From Burkholderia sp. Nafp2/4-1b (lineage in GTDB: Bacteria; Pseudomonadota; Gammaproteobacteria; Burkholderiales; Burkholderiaceae): DNA of 64,000 nucleotides. The notes below the pieces were generated by a model that worked only from the letters and a program-made list of their open reading frames with translations, was not told where the DNA came from and did not search any database. Where the stretch lies: positions 411,092 through 475,091 of the forward strand of contig NZ_ML058616.1 in the NCBI RefSeq assembly GCF_003635165.1. Direction: 5' to 3'. Position numbers and translations under genes: made by a program. How positions within the stretch are numbered: position 1 is the stretch's first letter; each line of letters opens with the position of its first letter. Below are positions 33,824 to 43,157 of this stretch, piece by piece.

Positions 33824-36800
33824 TCAATACTCCTGCTTCTGTTCGAAGACGATGAGAAACAGCCGTTCGACCTCCTGCTCGTCCTTCAGGATCTCCCACA
33901 TCGCGTGCTTAATGACATTCTCACGCGGCACCACACCGCGCCAGTCGGCTGGGCGGACACGCCTGATGGCGGCGTCCAGTTCGAGCGACAGGGCCAACGC
34001 ATGTTCCGGCGAGCAGTTATTGCCAACTTTCAGGTTATTGAACAACGCACGCTTGCCCGCATTATCGAGCGTAAGAGGGATATCGTCCGACTTACCTGCC
34101 TGCACCCGGGCCGCAAGATCGGCCATCTGTTTCAGGTATTCCTCGTACTCAATGGCTTTCTCTTTGCGCTTTTTAATGAGCTCATCGAGCAGCGCCGACA
34201 TTTTTGCAAAATATGCTGGATCGGTCAGATGGTCTTTGACGATCTTGCTGCGCACGTTGTTCTCGATGGCTTCAGCAACTGACTGTCTATCCTTAATGCT
34301 GCCAAGCTTCTTCGCGATCGCATCGGCGATGCCGGTCTTCACGATGAGGTCGAGCAAACCGACGTTCTCGAAGTCGGAAATCTTGCGCGGTTCGCTAGCC
34401 GCGATGTACGTGTCGATCAGATGGCGCATGTCGGCTTCGTACGGCTTGAGATCAAGCGTCTCGCCGCTCGCCAGGCGAATCAACTCGCGCAGCTTCACAT
34501 ACTGATCGAGATCCTGGCGGATGATGACTTGTTGAGAAGCGCTGTAGCCTGCCTCATCCAGTTCATCAGCAATGAGCGCATAGGCACGGAGCAAGCCGAC
34601 GACGCCCGTATAGAAGGCAACGCGCAGCGGCTCGCGGGCCTTGAGGTCGTCGCCTATCTCAGTATTGCCGCAAAAATAATGGATGTGTTCCAGCTCGCCC
34701 TTGGGCGGCTCAACGTTCTCCATCAGCAGCGCCATCGCTTCCAGCGCCGCATCCAGACGCCCCTTACCCTTCTGGACCCGGCTCTCGAGCAGGATTTCGG
34801 GATCTGCACCACCGGCACTGTGGTCCAGCTCGGACGCATATACCGCGATGGCGTTCTCGACCTTCTTGAACAGGTCCTTGTAATCGACGATGTAGCCGAA
34901 ATCCTTATCAGCGGTATCCAGCCTGTTCGTACGGCAGATGGCCTGGAACAGTCCATGATCCTGCATGGACTTGTCGATATACATATAAGTGCAGGGCGGT
35001 GCATCGAACCCGGTCAGCAGCTTGTCCACGACGATCAGCAGCTTCATGCCGGCCGGCTCGTTGATGAACCGGGCCTTAGCCTGCTCTTCGTACGTCTCGG
35101 TCTTCGACATCCCCGCCTTGGCCTGCACCTCCTTTAGCAATTCGGTGTAGGTGTTGTAGATGAACTGTTTGTCGGTCTCGGTATTTGCGCCGGTTTCTTC
35201 TAGCGTCACGTCCTTGGCTAGCGGGTTGTACGACGTAACAACCGCGCACTTTCCCTTGAACGGCGTCTTCTGAAATAGCGTGAAATACTTGCATGCCTCG
35301 TAGATGCTTGACGCCACCAGCATGGCATTGCCGCGTTCGTTGGAGAGTCGTTGCTTGGTGCTGAAATCGAAGATGATGTCCTCGACAACGCGATCCATGC
35401 GAGAGCGCGAACTGAGCACCTGCTGCATCGTGCCCCATTGCTTTTTCAGTTCGTTTTTCTGCCAGTCGTTCAGCGGTTTGGTTCTCGATTCGAACCATTT
35501 GTCGATCTTGTCCTGGGAGCCGAGCTGCTGATCAATGTCGCGCGCCTCGTAGACGAGATCAAGTACGACCCCGTCTTCCACTGCCTCGCTGAACTTGTAG
35601 GTATGAATGTAGCTGCCGAACACTTCGAGGCTGGTAGCGGCGTCGCGCTTGAGCAGCGGTGTGCCGGTGAAACCGACGAACACGGCCGACGGCATCATCG
35701 CCTTCATCACGCGGTTCAGACGCCCGCCTTGCGTGCGGTGGCATTCATCGACAAACACGAAAAGATCGCCTACGGCACTCCCGGGCCGCGACTCGAGTTC
35801 CTTGATGAAGGCATCGAAGTCACCATCACCAAGTCCCTTACCCGCACCGAACTTATGCACCAACGAGCACAGCAGGCGCGGTGTCGGCTGACCTAACCGC
35901 GTCATCAGGTCACGGCCGCTATTGGTACGGTGAATCGTCTCTCCGCTGTCCTCGAATACGCGCTTGATCTGCTTGTCGAGTTCATCGCGGTCGGTAATGA
36001 CGACGACACGGGCGCGCGGATTGTCCTCCAGAATCCATCGAGCCAGCAGCACCATCAGGATGCTCTTGCCCGCGCCCTGGGTGTGCCAGATGATCCCGCC
36101 CTGACGTTTGCGCACATGTTCTTGTGCGGCCTTGATGCCGAAATACTGATGCACACGCGGTAGCTTCTTGACGCCGCCATCGAACAAGACGAAGTCGTGC
36201 ATTAGCTCGATGAGCCGGGCCTTGCTGCACATCCTGAACAGATACTTGTCGAGCTTGTAACCGCTGTTATCCGCCTCGTCTTCTTTCCACCGGAGAAAGA
36301 ATTTTTCCGGCGTGCCGGTCGTGCCGTATTGCAGCCCTTCTGAATCGTTACCGGCAAAGATAAATTGCACGGTGCTGAAGAACCAGGCATTGAACTCGGG
36401 GCTCTGGTTCGATAGATTCTGACGGATGCCGTTGCCAATGCTCACGCGGCTGTTTTTTAGCTCCAGGACACCGATGGCGATCCCGTTCACGTAGAGCACG
36501 AGGTCCGGGCGACGCTCGTATTCGCCCTTCAGGGTGACTTCCTCGGCAATCGCGAAATGATTGCGCGTTGGCTGCGACCAGTTGATGAGCCACACGGTCT
36601 GCGCGACCTTGTTGCCTTCGACCTTGACGGGAATGCCGTAGCGAAGAAGTTGATAGACGGCTTCGTTGTTGGCGTTCAGGTCGCGCTGCGCGTGGTTTGC
36701 TTCGGTTTTGAGCCGATAGATGGCCTGACTGATCTGTGCGGGACGATAGCCCGCTTCGGTCAGGTAGGCCGTCAGCGGCCCCTCTTCGACGTTGTTGTTG

Positions 36801-36910
36801 CCGACGCGATCGGTCCAGTCGCCCAGATAGTCGTACTTTAACTGCTCGGTGAACAGCTTGATCACGCGGTTCTGCGTGGCTTTTTCTGACTTGCCGATTT
36901 CGTCGGTCAT
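33824..36910 (-). CDS. hsdR: Type I restriction endonuclease subunit R
   Basis: The motor and nuclease of a type I restriction enzyme; it cuts unmodified DNA after translocation. The 1028 residues are full length. The N-terminal nuclease is RPDLVLYVNGIAIGVLELK with D136, E150 and K152. The SF2 motor has Walker A HTQGAGKS at 276-283 and DECH at 388-391. Helical C-terminal domains for HsdM/HsdS contact follow. It begins 9 bases after the hsdS stop. No frameshift is seen, so the subunit should be active. Confidence 0.95.
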   Translation of the reverse strand: MTDEIGKSEKATQNRVIKLFTEQLKYDYLGDWTDRVGNNNVEEGPLTAYLTEAGYRPAQISQAIYRLKTEANHAQRDLNANNEAVYQLLRYGIPVKVEGNKVAQTVWLINWSQPTRNHFAIAEEVTLKGEYERRPDLVLYVNGIAIGVLELKNSRVSIGNGIRQNLSNQSPEFNAWFFSTVQFIFAGNDSEGLQYGTTGTPEKFFLRWKEDEADNSGYKLDKYLFRMCSKARLIELMHDFVLFDGGVKKLPRVHQYFGIKAAQEHVRKRQGGIIWHTQGAGKSILMVLLARWILEDNPRARVVVITDRDELDKQIKRVFEDSGETIHRTNSGRDLMTRLGQPTPRLLCSLVHKFGAGKGLGDGDFDAFIKELESRPGSAVGDLFVFVDECHRTQGGRLNRVMKAMMPSAVFVGFTGTPLLKRDAATSLEVFGSYIHTYKFSEAVEDGVVLDLVYEARDIDQQLGSQDKIDKWFESRTKPLNDWQKNELKKQWGTMQQVLSSRSRMDRVVEDIIFDFSTKQRLSNERGNAMLVASSIYEACKYFTLFQKTPFKGKCAVVTSYNPLAKDVTLEETGANTETDKQFIYNTYTELLKEVQAKAGMSKTETYEEQAKARFINEPAGMKLLIVVDKLLTGFDAPPCTYMYIDKSMQDHGLFQAICRTNRLDTADKDFGYIVDYKDLFKKVENAIAVYASELDHSAGGADPEILLESRVQKGKGRLDAALEAMALLMENVEPPKGELEHIHYFCGNTEIGDDLKAREPLRVAFYTGVVGLLRAYALIADELDEAGYSASQQVIIRQDLDQYVKLRELIRLASGETLDLKPYEADMRHLIDTYIAASEPRKISDFENVGLLDLIVKTGIADAIAKKLGSIKDRQSVAEAIENNVRSKIVKDHLTDPAYFAKMSALLDELIKKRKEKAIEYEEYLKQMADLAARVQAGKSDDIPLTLDNAGKRALFNNLKVGNNCSPEHALALSLELDAAIRRVRPADWRGVVPRENVIKHAMWEILKDEQEVERLFLIVFEQKQEY

Positions 36911-36919
36911 GTGGGTCCC

Positions 36920-38191
36920 CTACACCAGTCTTGTTTTGCCCGTCAGTAGTTCCTGCATCATGCCCTGCTTCAGCAGACGAGTTTTATCGCGTCGAGCTTG
37001 CAGTGCGGCCAATTCGGCATCCATGTCGGAGAGGACTTGGGCGATGGCAGCTTGCTCAGCAATGGACGGTAACGCGATCTCAGCACTCGCTATGTGACTA
37101 CGGTTCGTGGAAAGCACCTTCGTTCCAGCAGCCAAACTGCGCAGATGCGCGCCGAATGCCGGAATGAATTGAAGGTAGGCCTTAAATCCATCAGCAAGAA
37201 TTCTTTTGTCGAAACGCACAGCGATGGTGTGCAGTCCCGCGACTACTTCTGTCCCTTCCGCACCGACAACCTCCACCGACTTGCCAACACCTGCCAAGTC
37301 TTCAGTAGCATCGACGAAAACAAGATCACCACTAACCAGCCGTCCCAGGCGAACAGCTTTGTCCGCGCGAAGGAACGGCATGATTGCCTCCGACGGATTC
37401 AGATGAACAGCCCCGGAAGTATGGATATCGCCATAGTGCAGATACTTGATGCTGCCATCGATGGACAATTCCGCACGACTATACACGCCGTTCCGAATAA
37501 GCGTCGCATGATCACCTAGGCGTGTCACCGCCCACTCCCCCTTAAACCCTGGCAACCTCGTCTTGCCCGTGAGCAACTGCTGCATGGCAGCCTGCTTGAG
37601 GTCGCGCTTCTTGGCGATGAGGGTGTCCAGGCTGGACAGCAGCGCGTCTACATCGCCCAAGGCTTCGGCGATGGCGGATTGTTCCGAAATAGATGGAACT
37701 GCAATTGCATATTTGACAAATGTCGTCGGGTACACATGCTTGATTGTGATGCCCTTAGCCAGATCAAGCGTTTTCTTTCGATAGTTTCTTGTACCAAGCA
37801 AGTACGAGATAAAAACCACGTTTTGCTTAGTATTGAGGGATATAACCTCCCTCCCAACCGCTGTTGGAAACCCGTCAATCAGTGCGCAAGCTTTTCCAGT
37901 GTTCGCCGAAACATTGGATGAGCTAGCAAAAAGAACGCATGGAGAATTCACAATATAGGGGGCAGCCTGCTCGGCCGCAAACCACTTGATGCGGCCCGAA
38001 TCGATGACCTCTGAAAAATCAGTGTACAGGCTCGTATACGGAATAGCTGGGATTTCTCCCTGAGGTGAAATGTCATCCTTGAGCAACCCCTTGCCCATTT
38101 CCAATTTTCCCAAATCGCCAAGGCAACGAACACCCCAATCATCAGGAATTACGCCAACTTCCGTTTGCTTATAGCCCGGCTTCAGTTCCAT
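36920..38191 (-). CDS. hsdS: Type I restriction specificity subunit S
   Basis: The DNA-recognition subunit, 423 residues with two target-recognition domains (about 15-165 and 225-380). Each is followed by a conserved helical repeat: IAEALGDVDALLSSLD ending LLTGKTRL near residue 216, and IAQVLSDMDAELAALQ ending LLTGKTRL at the C-terminus. Both halves are intact, so it should recognise a bipartite site that cannot be predicted from sequence. It overlaps the hsdM stop by ten bases. The first recognition domain is more A+T-rich than its flanks, as is common from domain exchange. Confidence 0.93.
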   Translation of the reverse strand: MELKPGYKQTEVGVIPDDWGVRCLGDLGKLEMGKGLLKDDISPQGEIPAIPYTSLYTDFSEVIDSGRIKWFAAEQAAPYIVNSPCVLFASSSNVSANTGKACALIDGFPTAVGREVISLNTKQNVVFISYLLGTRNYRKKTLDLAKGITIKHVYPTTFVKYAIAVPSISEQSAIAEALGDVDALLSSLDTLIAKKRDLKQAAMQQLLTGKTRLPGFKGEWAVTRLGDHATLIRNGVYSRAELSIDGSIKYLHYGDIHTSGAVHLNPSEAIMPFLRADKAVRLGRLVSGDLVFVDATEDLAGVGKSVEVVGAEGTEVVAGLHTIAVRFDKRILADGFKAYLQFIPAFGAHLRSLAAGTKVLSTNRSHIASAEIALPSIAEQAAIAQVLSDMDAELAALQARRDKTRLLKQGMMQELLTGKTRLV

Positions 38192-40605
38192 GCCGCCCCC
38201 ATCTTGCGCAAATGCGCCTCAACACGAGCGGACAACACCGCGACTTCATCAACCAACACTGGCAGCGGGGATTCGTAGCGCGATGCCAAGTCGCGCACAC
38301 GGCTGGTGAGCATTTGCGATACGCGCTCCAATTCGTCCGACACGGTAGCAGACAGGGCCGCGAGCCACTTGTCTTCTACCACCAACGTCTTGATTTCTTC
38401 GACAGTGAGCTTGGGATATTGCGCGTAAGCCTTGGCATCCAGCTCGGTTTCCAGGGTCTTAAGCGTCTTCTTCAGCCCGGCTTCCTTATCGGACAGCGAC
38501 TGCCATTGCTTCAACACCGCAAGTTCCTCGGCAGCGTCTTCTTCCCTGCCGATCTCTTTGATGCGCTCCTTCACTGCCGCCGCATTGATTTTTTCGAAGC
38601 CGCTGAACACAGCTTCTTCGCCGCTGTGCTCTTCTTCTAGCTCGGCCAGAGCGCTGCTGGCAGCTTCCAGCGCGGCGCTCGTCTCATCAATCGCCTTTTG
38701 CTCGGCAGCGAAATAACGCGCCACGATGTATTGCTTGGGCACCAGGTCGCACGCCCACCCCTTGTCCTTTTCGACTACCTTTGCGTTTTCACCCTTGCCT
38801 TTCTTGATCTTTTCGATGACGCGATAGGTCTCCGCCACCCAACCATCGGCTGCCAGCAGGTAGGCATCGTCCTGCATGGTTTCCGCCCAGTAATCCATCA
38901 GGTGCTGGTACACGTCGTAGGCATCGATCAGCGGCTTTCCTTCGTAGTGGTTCAGCAGGCCATCGGCCAGCTCCACAATGAGCTGCTTCGGGTGGAAGCC
39001 CTTGTCCAGCGCCTTCAGCTCGGGAATTGCCTGCGCCCGCCAGGCACCGAAGTGTTGTCCCATCTTCTCGAGATAAGCAGCAAACTGCGGGTGCTGGAAT
39101 ATGGCGAGCTTGATGGCGGTCTTGTCCACGGCCAGCGTGGCATAGCCTTCCCGCAGCGGATCGAACAGTGCGCCTCTCAACTGCGGGCAGACCGCCCAGT
39201 AGTCGCTCAGGGCTTCCACGTCTGCCAGAGGGATGCCGCCTTGCAGGTGGCCGTGAATGTCCTGAATATCCTCGGCCACGCTGCTGTCGATGTAGCGTGG
39301 CAGGTTGAGGTTGAAGTCGTTCTTCTCGATCTCGGCCAGACCCACCATTCGGGCGTAGCGCGGATCGCTCTCGTCCTGGCGGTTGAACACGTCCACGATG
39401 CGATGGATGTCCTGCTCGCGCAGGCGATTCTTGGGACCATCCTTGATAAATCCCTGGCTGGCATCGACCATGAAGATACCCTTGCGAGCCTGGGCGTTTT
39501 TCTTGTCGATGACGATGATGCAGGCCGGAATACCCGTACCGAAAAACAGGTTGGCCGGCAGACCGATGATGCCCTTGACGTATCCGTGGCGAATCAGATT
39601 CTTGCGGATTTCCGCCTCTGCGTTTCCACGGAACAGCACGCCGTGCGGCAAGATGCAGGCACCTTTGCCCGTGCTCTTGAGTGAGCGAACGATGTGCAGC
39701 AGGTAGGCGTAGTCGCCTTGCTTGGCCGGTGGCACGCCGAACGTATCGAATCTGCCATAGGGGTCGTTGAACGGGTCCAAGCCCGTGCTCCATCGCTTGT
39801 CAGAAAATGGAGGATTGGCCACCACGAAATCGAACGTCTTTAGTCTGTCGCCATCCCTGAACTTCGGATCGGTCAGCGTATTACCCTGGCCGATCAGCGC
39901 CGTGGGATTGTCGTGCAGGATCATGTTCATGCGCGCGAGGCCACTGGTCGCGGAATCCTTTTCCTGGCCGTACAGTGTGACTGACGTGGGCGCGGCGTCG
40001 CCGACTTTCAGAAGCAGTGAGCCCGAACCGCACGTCGGATCGTACACGGTCGTCTCGCTGCTCGTGCGCGTGCTGCTGATGCCAATGATCTGCGCCATGA
40101 TGCGGCTAACTTCCGCTGGCGTATAGAACTGGCCTTTGCTTTTGCCACTTTCGGTGGCGAAGTGGCGCATCAGGTATTCGTACGCGTCGCCGAGAATGTC
40201 ATCGCCGTCAGCGCGGTTCTTCGAGAAATCGAGATCGGGGCTCTCGAACACGGAGATCAGGTCGGTTAGACGCCTGACCATCTCCGCGCCAGTGCCGAGC
40301 TTGCCACTATCGTTGAAATCAGGCATGTCGGACAGCTTGTTGGCTGCCGCCAGCGGCCCGACGATTTTCTTGTTGATCTGGTCGCCAATGTCCGGCTTGC
40401 CTTTCAGGGCCACCATGTCCACGAAACTGGCGCCTTCCGGGATCGTGATCGGAGCATAGCGCTGGCCGGCGTATTTATCACTGACGTACTTGATGAACAG
40501 CAGGACCAGCACGTAGTCCTTGTACTGGCTCGCATCCATCCCTCCGCGCAACAGATCGCAAGACTCCCAGAGGGACGAGTAAAGGTCGGATTTCTTGATT
40601 GCCAT
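38182..40605 (-). CDS. hsdM: Type I restriction adenine methyltransferase subunit M
   Basis: The N6-adenine methyltransferase, 807 residues from the ATG at 40605 (MAIKKSDLYSSLW). The N-terminal helical domain is followed by the S-adenosylmethionine motif DPTCGSGSLL near 189-198 and the catalytic NPPF at 264-267. It is longer than the common 500-residue HsdM: a C-terminal part of about 300 residues includes a glutamate/lysine-rich coiled-coil-like region around 620-720. It heads the leftward operon hsdM-hsdS-hsdR-metallopeptidase-mcrC-like. A longer frame to 40707 is not needed. Confidence 0.93.
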   Translation of the reverse strand: MAIKKSDLYSSLWESCDLLRGGMDASQYKDYVLVLLFIKYVSDKYAGQRYAPITIPEGASFVDMVALKGKPDIGDQINKKIVGPLAAANKLSDMPDFNDSGKLGTGAEMVRRLTDLISVFESPDLDFSKNRADGDDILGDAYEYLMRHFATESGKSKGQFYTPAEVSRIMAQIIGISSTRTSSETTVYDPTCGSGSLLLKVGDAAPTSVTLYGQEKDSATSGLARMNMILHDNPTALIGQGNTLTDPKFRDGDRLKTFDFVVANPPFSDKRWSTGLDPFNDPYGRFDTFGVPPAKQGDYAYLLHIVRSLKSTGKGACILPHGVLFRGNAEAEIRKNLIRHGYVKGIIGLPANLFFGTGIPACIIVIDKKNAQARKGIFMVDASQGFIKDGPKNRLREQDIHRIVDVFNRQDESDPRYARMVGLAEIEKNDFNLNLPRYIDSSVAEDIQDIHGHLQGGIPLADVEALSDYWAVCPQLRGALFDPLREGYATLAVDKTAIKLAIFQHPQFAAYLEKMGQHFGAWRAQAIPELKALDKGFHPKQLIVELADGLLNHYEGKPLIDAYDVYQHLMDYWAETMQDDAYLLAADGWVAETYRVIEKIKKGKGENAKVVEKDKGWACDLVPKQYIVARYFAAEQKAIDETSAALEAASSALAELEEEHSGEEAVFSGFEKINAAAVKERIKEIGREEDAAEELAVLKQWQSLSDKEAGLKKTLKTLETELDAKAYAQYPKLTVEEIKTLVVEDKWLAALSATVSDELERVSQMLTSRVRDLASRYESPLPVLVDEVAVLSARVEAHLRKMGAAWN

Positions 40606-40794
40606 AGGCTTGGGTTGGAACGTGGGTCGGTACCTGAACGACAACTCAGGTGCCGGTTTGCCCTGAATTTTAAGGCATGCCAGCACGGCAGCGATTGAAA
40701 ACAGCATTAGACATATATCACCGCTCCGAGCACGGCAGCAACCTGCCCGCTCCGCCCGCGCAATCCCGTGCTGGCGAACCTCCCGGGAGCCGCG

Positions 40795-40926
40795 ATGCCC
40801 ACCTATCCTTCTCCTCTTGAATATCTACTCGCGTTCGGCCTGGTCTTCGCGGCCGGCGTCCTGACCTCGGTGGCCCTGCGCCGGTACGGTGACAGGATTC
40901 GGCGGGAGGCGAGCGCTCATGCGTGA
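40795..40926 (+). CDS. Small membrane protein, 43 residues
   Basis: A short frame MPTYPSPLEYLLAFGLVFAA and onward with one hydrophobic helix and a basic tail, divergent from hsdM. Its stop overlaps the start of the following gene (ATGCGTGA). No family is recognised. The overlap and the membrane helix argue that the two form a unit. Confidence 0.45.
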   Translation: MPTYPSPLEYLLAFGLVFAAGVLTSVALRRYGDRIRREASAHA

Positions 40927-41419
40927 ACCGCGTTTCTACCCTCATCCTCGCGATCCGTGTGGGCATGCGACCTTCTTCCTGCTGTCGCAGCTCCATGCAG
41001 GAGAGCTTCGCGTGTCGGCTGTTCCGGTTGCCAGTATCCCGACTTACCGGGAACTGACCGCCGTAATGGCAGAGCGGGCATCGGTCACGGCGGAACTGGC
41101 GCGGGTGGATGCACGGCGCTGTATCCGTAACTGCTCCACATGGCAGGCGCGTCGAACGTCACTCGGCGCCCGTCTCGATGCGCTCGACGCCGAAGCGGCT
41201 GACGTCCGACGGTATCAGGCCATCCAGGACGGTAACGCGGAGCACCGCGTGACTGCGCGTGACGATCCGGTCACGGCACGGCTCGCGATGTTCTGCGGGA
41301 TACCGGAAGCACGACTGGATCTGTTCGCGGGTCTGGGCTTCGCTGCCGTACTCGAAGGACTTGCCTGTCTGCTCTGGTGCGTTGCACTGGCTCCCCAGGC
41401 TCCGCAGTCACCGTACTAA
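40919..41419 (+). CDS. Hypothetical protein with coiled coil and C-terminal membrane helix
   Basis: A 166-residue protein of unknown family. The opening MREPRFYPHPRDPCGHATFF is unusual. Residues 50-110 are rich in alanine, arginine and glutamate and look like a coiled coil. Residues about 140-162 form a hydrophobic helix. Base composition is G+C-rich, like the core and unlike the restriction genes beside it, so it may come from a plasmid or another island. Translation is probably coupled to the 43-residue frame before it. Confidence 0.5.
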   Translation: MREPRFYPHPRDPCGHATFFLLSQLHAGELRVSAVPVASIPTYRELTAVMAERASVTAELARVDARRCIRNCSTWQARRTSLGARLDALDAEAADVRRYQAIQDGNAEHRVTARDDPVTARLAMFCGIPEARLDLFAGLGFAAVLEGLACLLWCVALAPQAPQSPY

Positions 41420-41692
41420 ACGCGGGGAGCAGGTCAGCATCACTTAACTTGGTGACCAGGTACTCAATGCGGCTAGCTACCGTGGTCTTCTATGCGAAAC
41501 CCTGCGGACCAGCGCGGCAGTAACGTTGATCTCGTAGGGCCACCCCCTTTTCAGACGATGGCGCCAAATTTAGCGCTTATCCGCTTGATTGCGCTGCACG
41601 CACCGCCCTGCGGCAAATCGCCGGCAGAAAGTCTGCGGTGTGGATACAAAAACGAATATTAATTTGCATCACCAAAGATATGTCTTTATGGG
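41420..41692. other. Gap before the Tn7-like module, possible transposon left end
   Basis: No gene is visible. If the XRE gene starts at the later GTG the gap extends to 41833. A Tn7-like left end with short TnsB-binding repeats would be expected around here, but I cannot make out a repeat set by eye. Confidence 0.3.
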
Positions 41693-42232
41693 ATGCGCGC
41701 AAATCGTCACTCCACGGTGCAATTCTCCCTGGAACCGATCCGAAAAAATATAAGAGTCCTGACTTTGCGAAATTTCTCGGATCCAGCTACGCTCGAGACT
41801 CGCCTAAACATCACCCTGCTGTCGAATATCACCGTGACAAATCTTGGAAACTTCGTGCGCACTCGCCGGCGAGAGCTCCGCATCACGCAGACGGAGCTTG
41901 CGCGCAGAGTGGGAGTCGACGACGCCTACATCAGTGCGATCGAGCGAGGGATTCGCACGCCTGATGGCGTTGCGTTCATCAAGCAACTAGGGGATGCGCT
42001 AAACCTGGACGCAGGCGGAAAACAGGAACTCGTGACGGTCGCCACGTGCTCTCAGCGCTACATTCATTTGTCAGATCCGCTGCCCGTGTACAAATACCAG
42101 GTCATTGCTGACCTAGTGCATGACCAGGGTCTGTCAGAGGAAGATATGGAGGCGATTGCTCACGTGCATGCAGCGATTCGACGAAATCGCAAGATGCCGA
42201 CCGGCCCAATCAGCCAAGGAGGAGCCATGTAA
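41693..42232 (+). CDS. XRE-family regulator upstream of the Tn7-like operon
   Basis: A 179-residue protein whose middle (about residues 50-108) is a Cro/C1-type helix-turn-helix: GNFVRTRRRELRITQTELAR, then VDDAYISAIERG. The C-terminal part is helical and without a known domain. The N-terminal 45 residues look unconserved, so the true start may be the GTG at 41834, although neither candidate has a good ribosome site. It precedes tnsA by 276 bases that contain a perfect inverted repeat, which suggests it represses the transposition genes. Confidence 0.7.
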   Translation: MRANRHSTVQFSLEPIRKNIRVLTLRNFSDPATLETRLNITLLSNITVTNLGNFVRTRRRELRITQTELARRVGVDDAYISAIERGIRTPDGVAFIKQLGDALNLDAGGKQELVTVATCSQRYIHLSDPLPVYKYQVIADLVHDQGLSEEDMEAIAHVHAAIRRNRKMPTGPISQGGAM

Positions 42233-42371
42233 AAAGAAAAGCGCCACGAAGCCGAAGGCCTGCAGCGCTTTGGATCAGAATCAGTTGCGATTCGTCTCCC
42301 GACAAAGCCGAGTCTCTACCAATCTGATCTCAGCGTCAAGCCCCGCTTTTTCTCTACGATTTGCGCCACCT

Positions 42372-42401
42372 AGAAATTCGATCAAACTTGATCGAATTTC
42401 T
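42372..42401. promoter_or_regulatory. Perfect 14-bp inverted repeat upstream of tnsA
   Basis: Arms 42372-42385 and 42388-42401 are exact complements with a two-base centre, 107 bases before the tnsA start. There is no T-run after it, so it is more likely a protein-binding site than a terminator. The XRE protein just upstream is the obvious candidate ligand. Confidence 0.65.
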
Positions 42402-42508
42402 GAGTTCGCTCGCCCGTACGCGAGGTTCTTTTCGACATCACACTGCTGTCGAAGGGTGGCGTATTCCCGAAACGTAAGCGTCTCCACGAGACGCGACGGA
42501 GAGAACTC

Positions 42509-43144
42509 GTGCCTGCAATATCCCAAACCTTACTTATTCACGCCTCATCGCGTCGAGTGCGTCGCATCGTGACCGTCTCTGGCCGCGGTGCGCGAGGGAC
42601 CTTCCCGAGTCGGAAGTCCGCAAAGTCGGCTCAGTTCGAGAGCCGCATCGAGGAAAAGACGTTACGCATCCTGGAGGTAGCCCCATCAGTTGAGTCAATC
42701 GAAACACAACCGCAGGTATTCGAATACTCCGACGGCACGTACCGACGGCGCTATACGCCTGATGTGAAGATCGAAACTGCCGTCGGAACGGTGTTCCTCG
42801 AGGTCAAGGATGACGAGTCACTCACTTCAAACTCGCAAGTAATCGCTCGACTTTCCGCCGCCGCTCGATATCTCCGGCAACGTGGTCATCGTTTCCACAT
42901 CGTTTTGCTAAGTGACCTCGACAACGATCTTCAGCACCAGATCGAGCTGCTTCTAAAAGCGCGTCCAATACGCAGGCGGTATCGACCCAACATCGACGCA
43001 ACGCTCTGGGACCCAGAAAACGGGACCCATCCGTCTACGGAGGTGCAGCAGCAATGGGAGAGCGCAAAGCAGGAATGTGACGCGCTACTCCATCGGATTA
43101 TGAAGCGGGACCCGGACGACCTTCTGCCCGCATCGATTCGCTAA
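42509..43144 (+). CDS. tnsA: TnsA-like transposon endonuclease
   Basis: A 211-residue restriction-endonuclease-fold protein that would cut the 5' strands at the transposon ends. It starts at a GTG (42509) with GGAGA seven bases upstream. The catalytic set is visible: glutamate in FESRIEE (E44-E49), D85 in YTPDVKIE and E98/K100 in VFLEVKDD. The C-terminal 90 residues form a basic helical domain that should contact TnsB or TnsC. It is a little shorter than E. coli Tn7 TnsA (273 residues). Only 13 bases separate it from tnsB. Confidence 0.88.
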   Translation: MPAISQTLLIHASSRRVRRIVTVSGRGARGTFPSRKSAKSAQFESRIEEKTLRILEVAPSVESIETQPQVFEYSDGTYRRRYTPDVKIETAVGTVFLEVKDDESLTSNSQVIARLSAAARYLRQRGHRFHIVLLSDLDNDLQHQIELLLKARPIRRRYRPNIDATLWDPENGTHPSTEVQQQWESAKQECDALLHRIMKRDPDDLLPASIR

Positions 43145-43157
43145 CCGGAGGCACACG

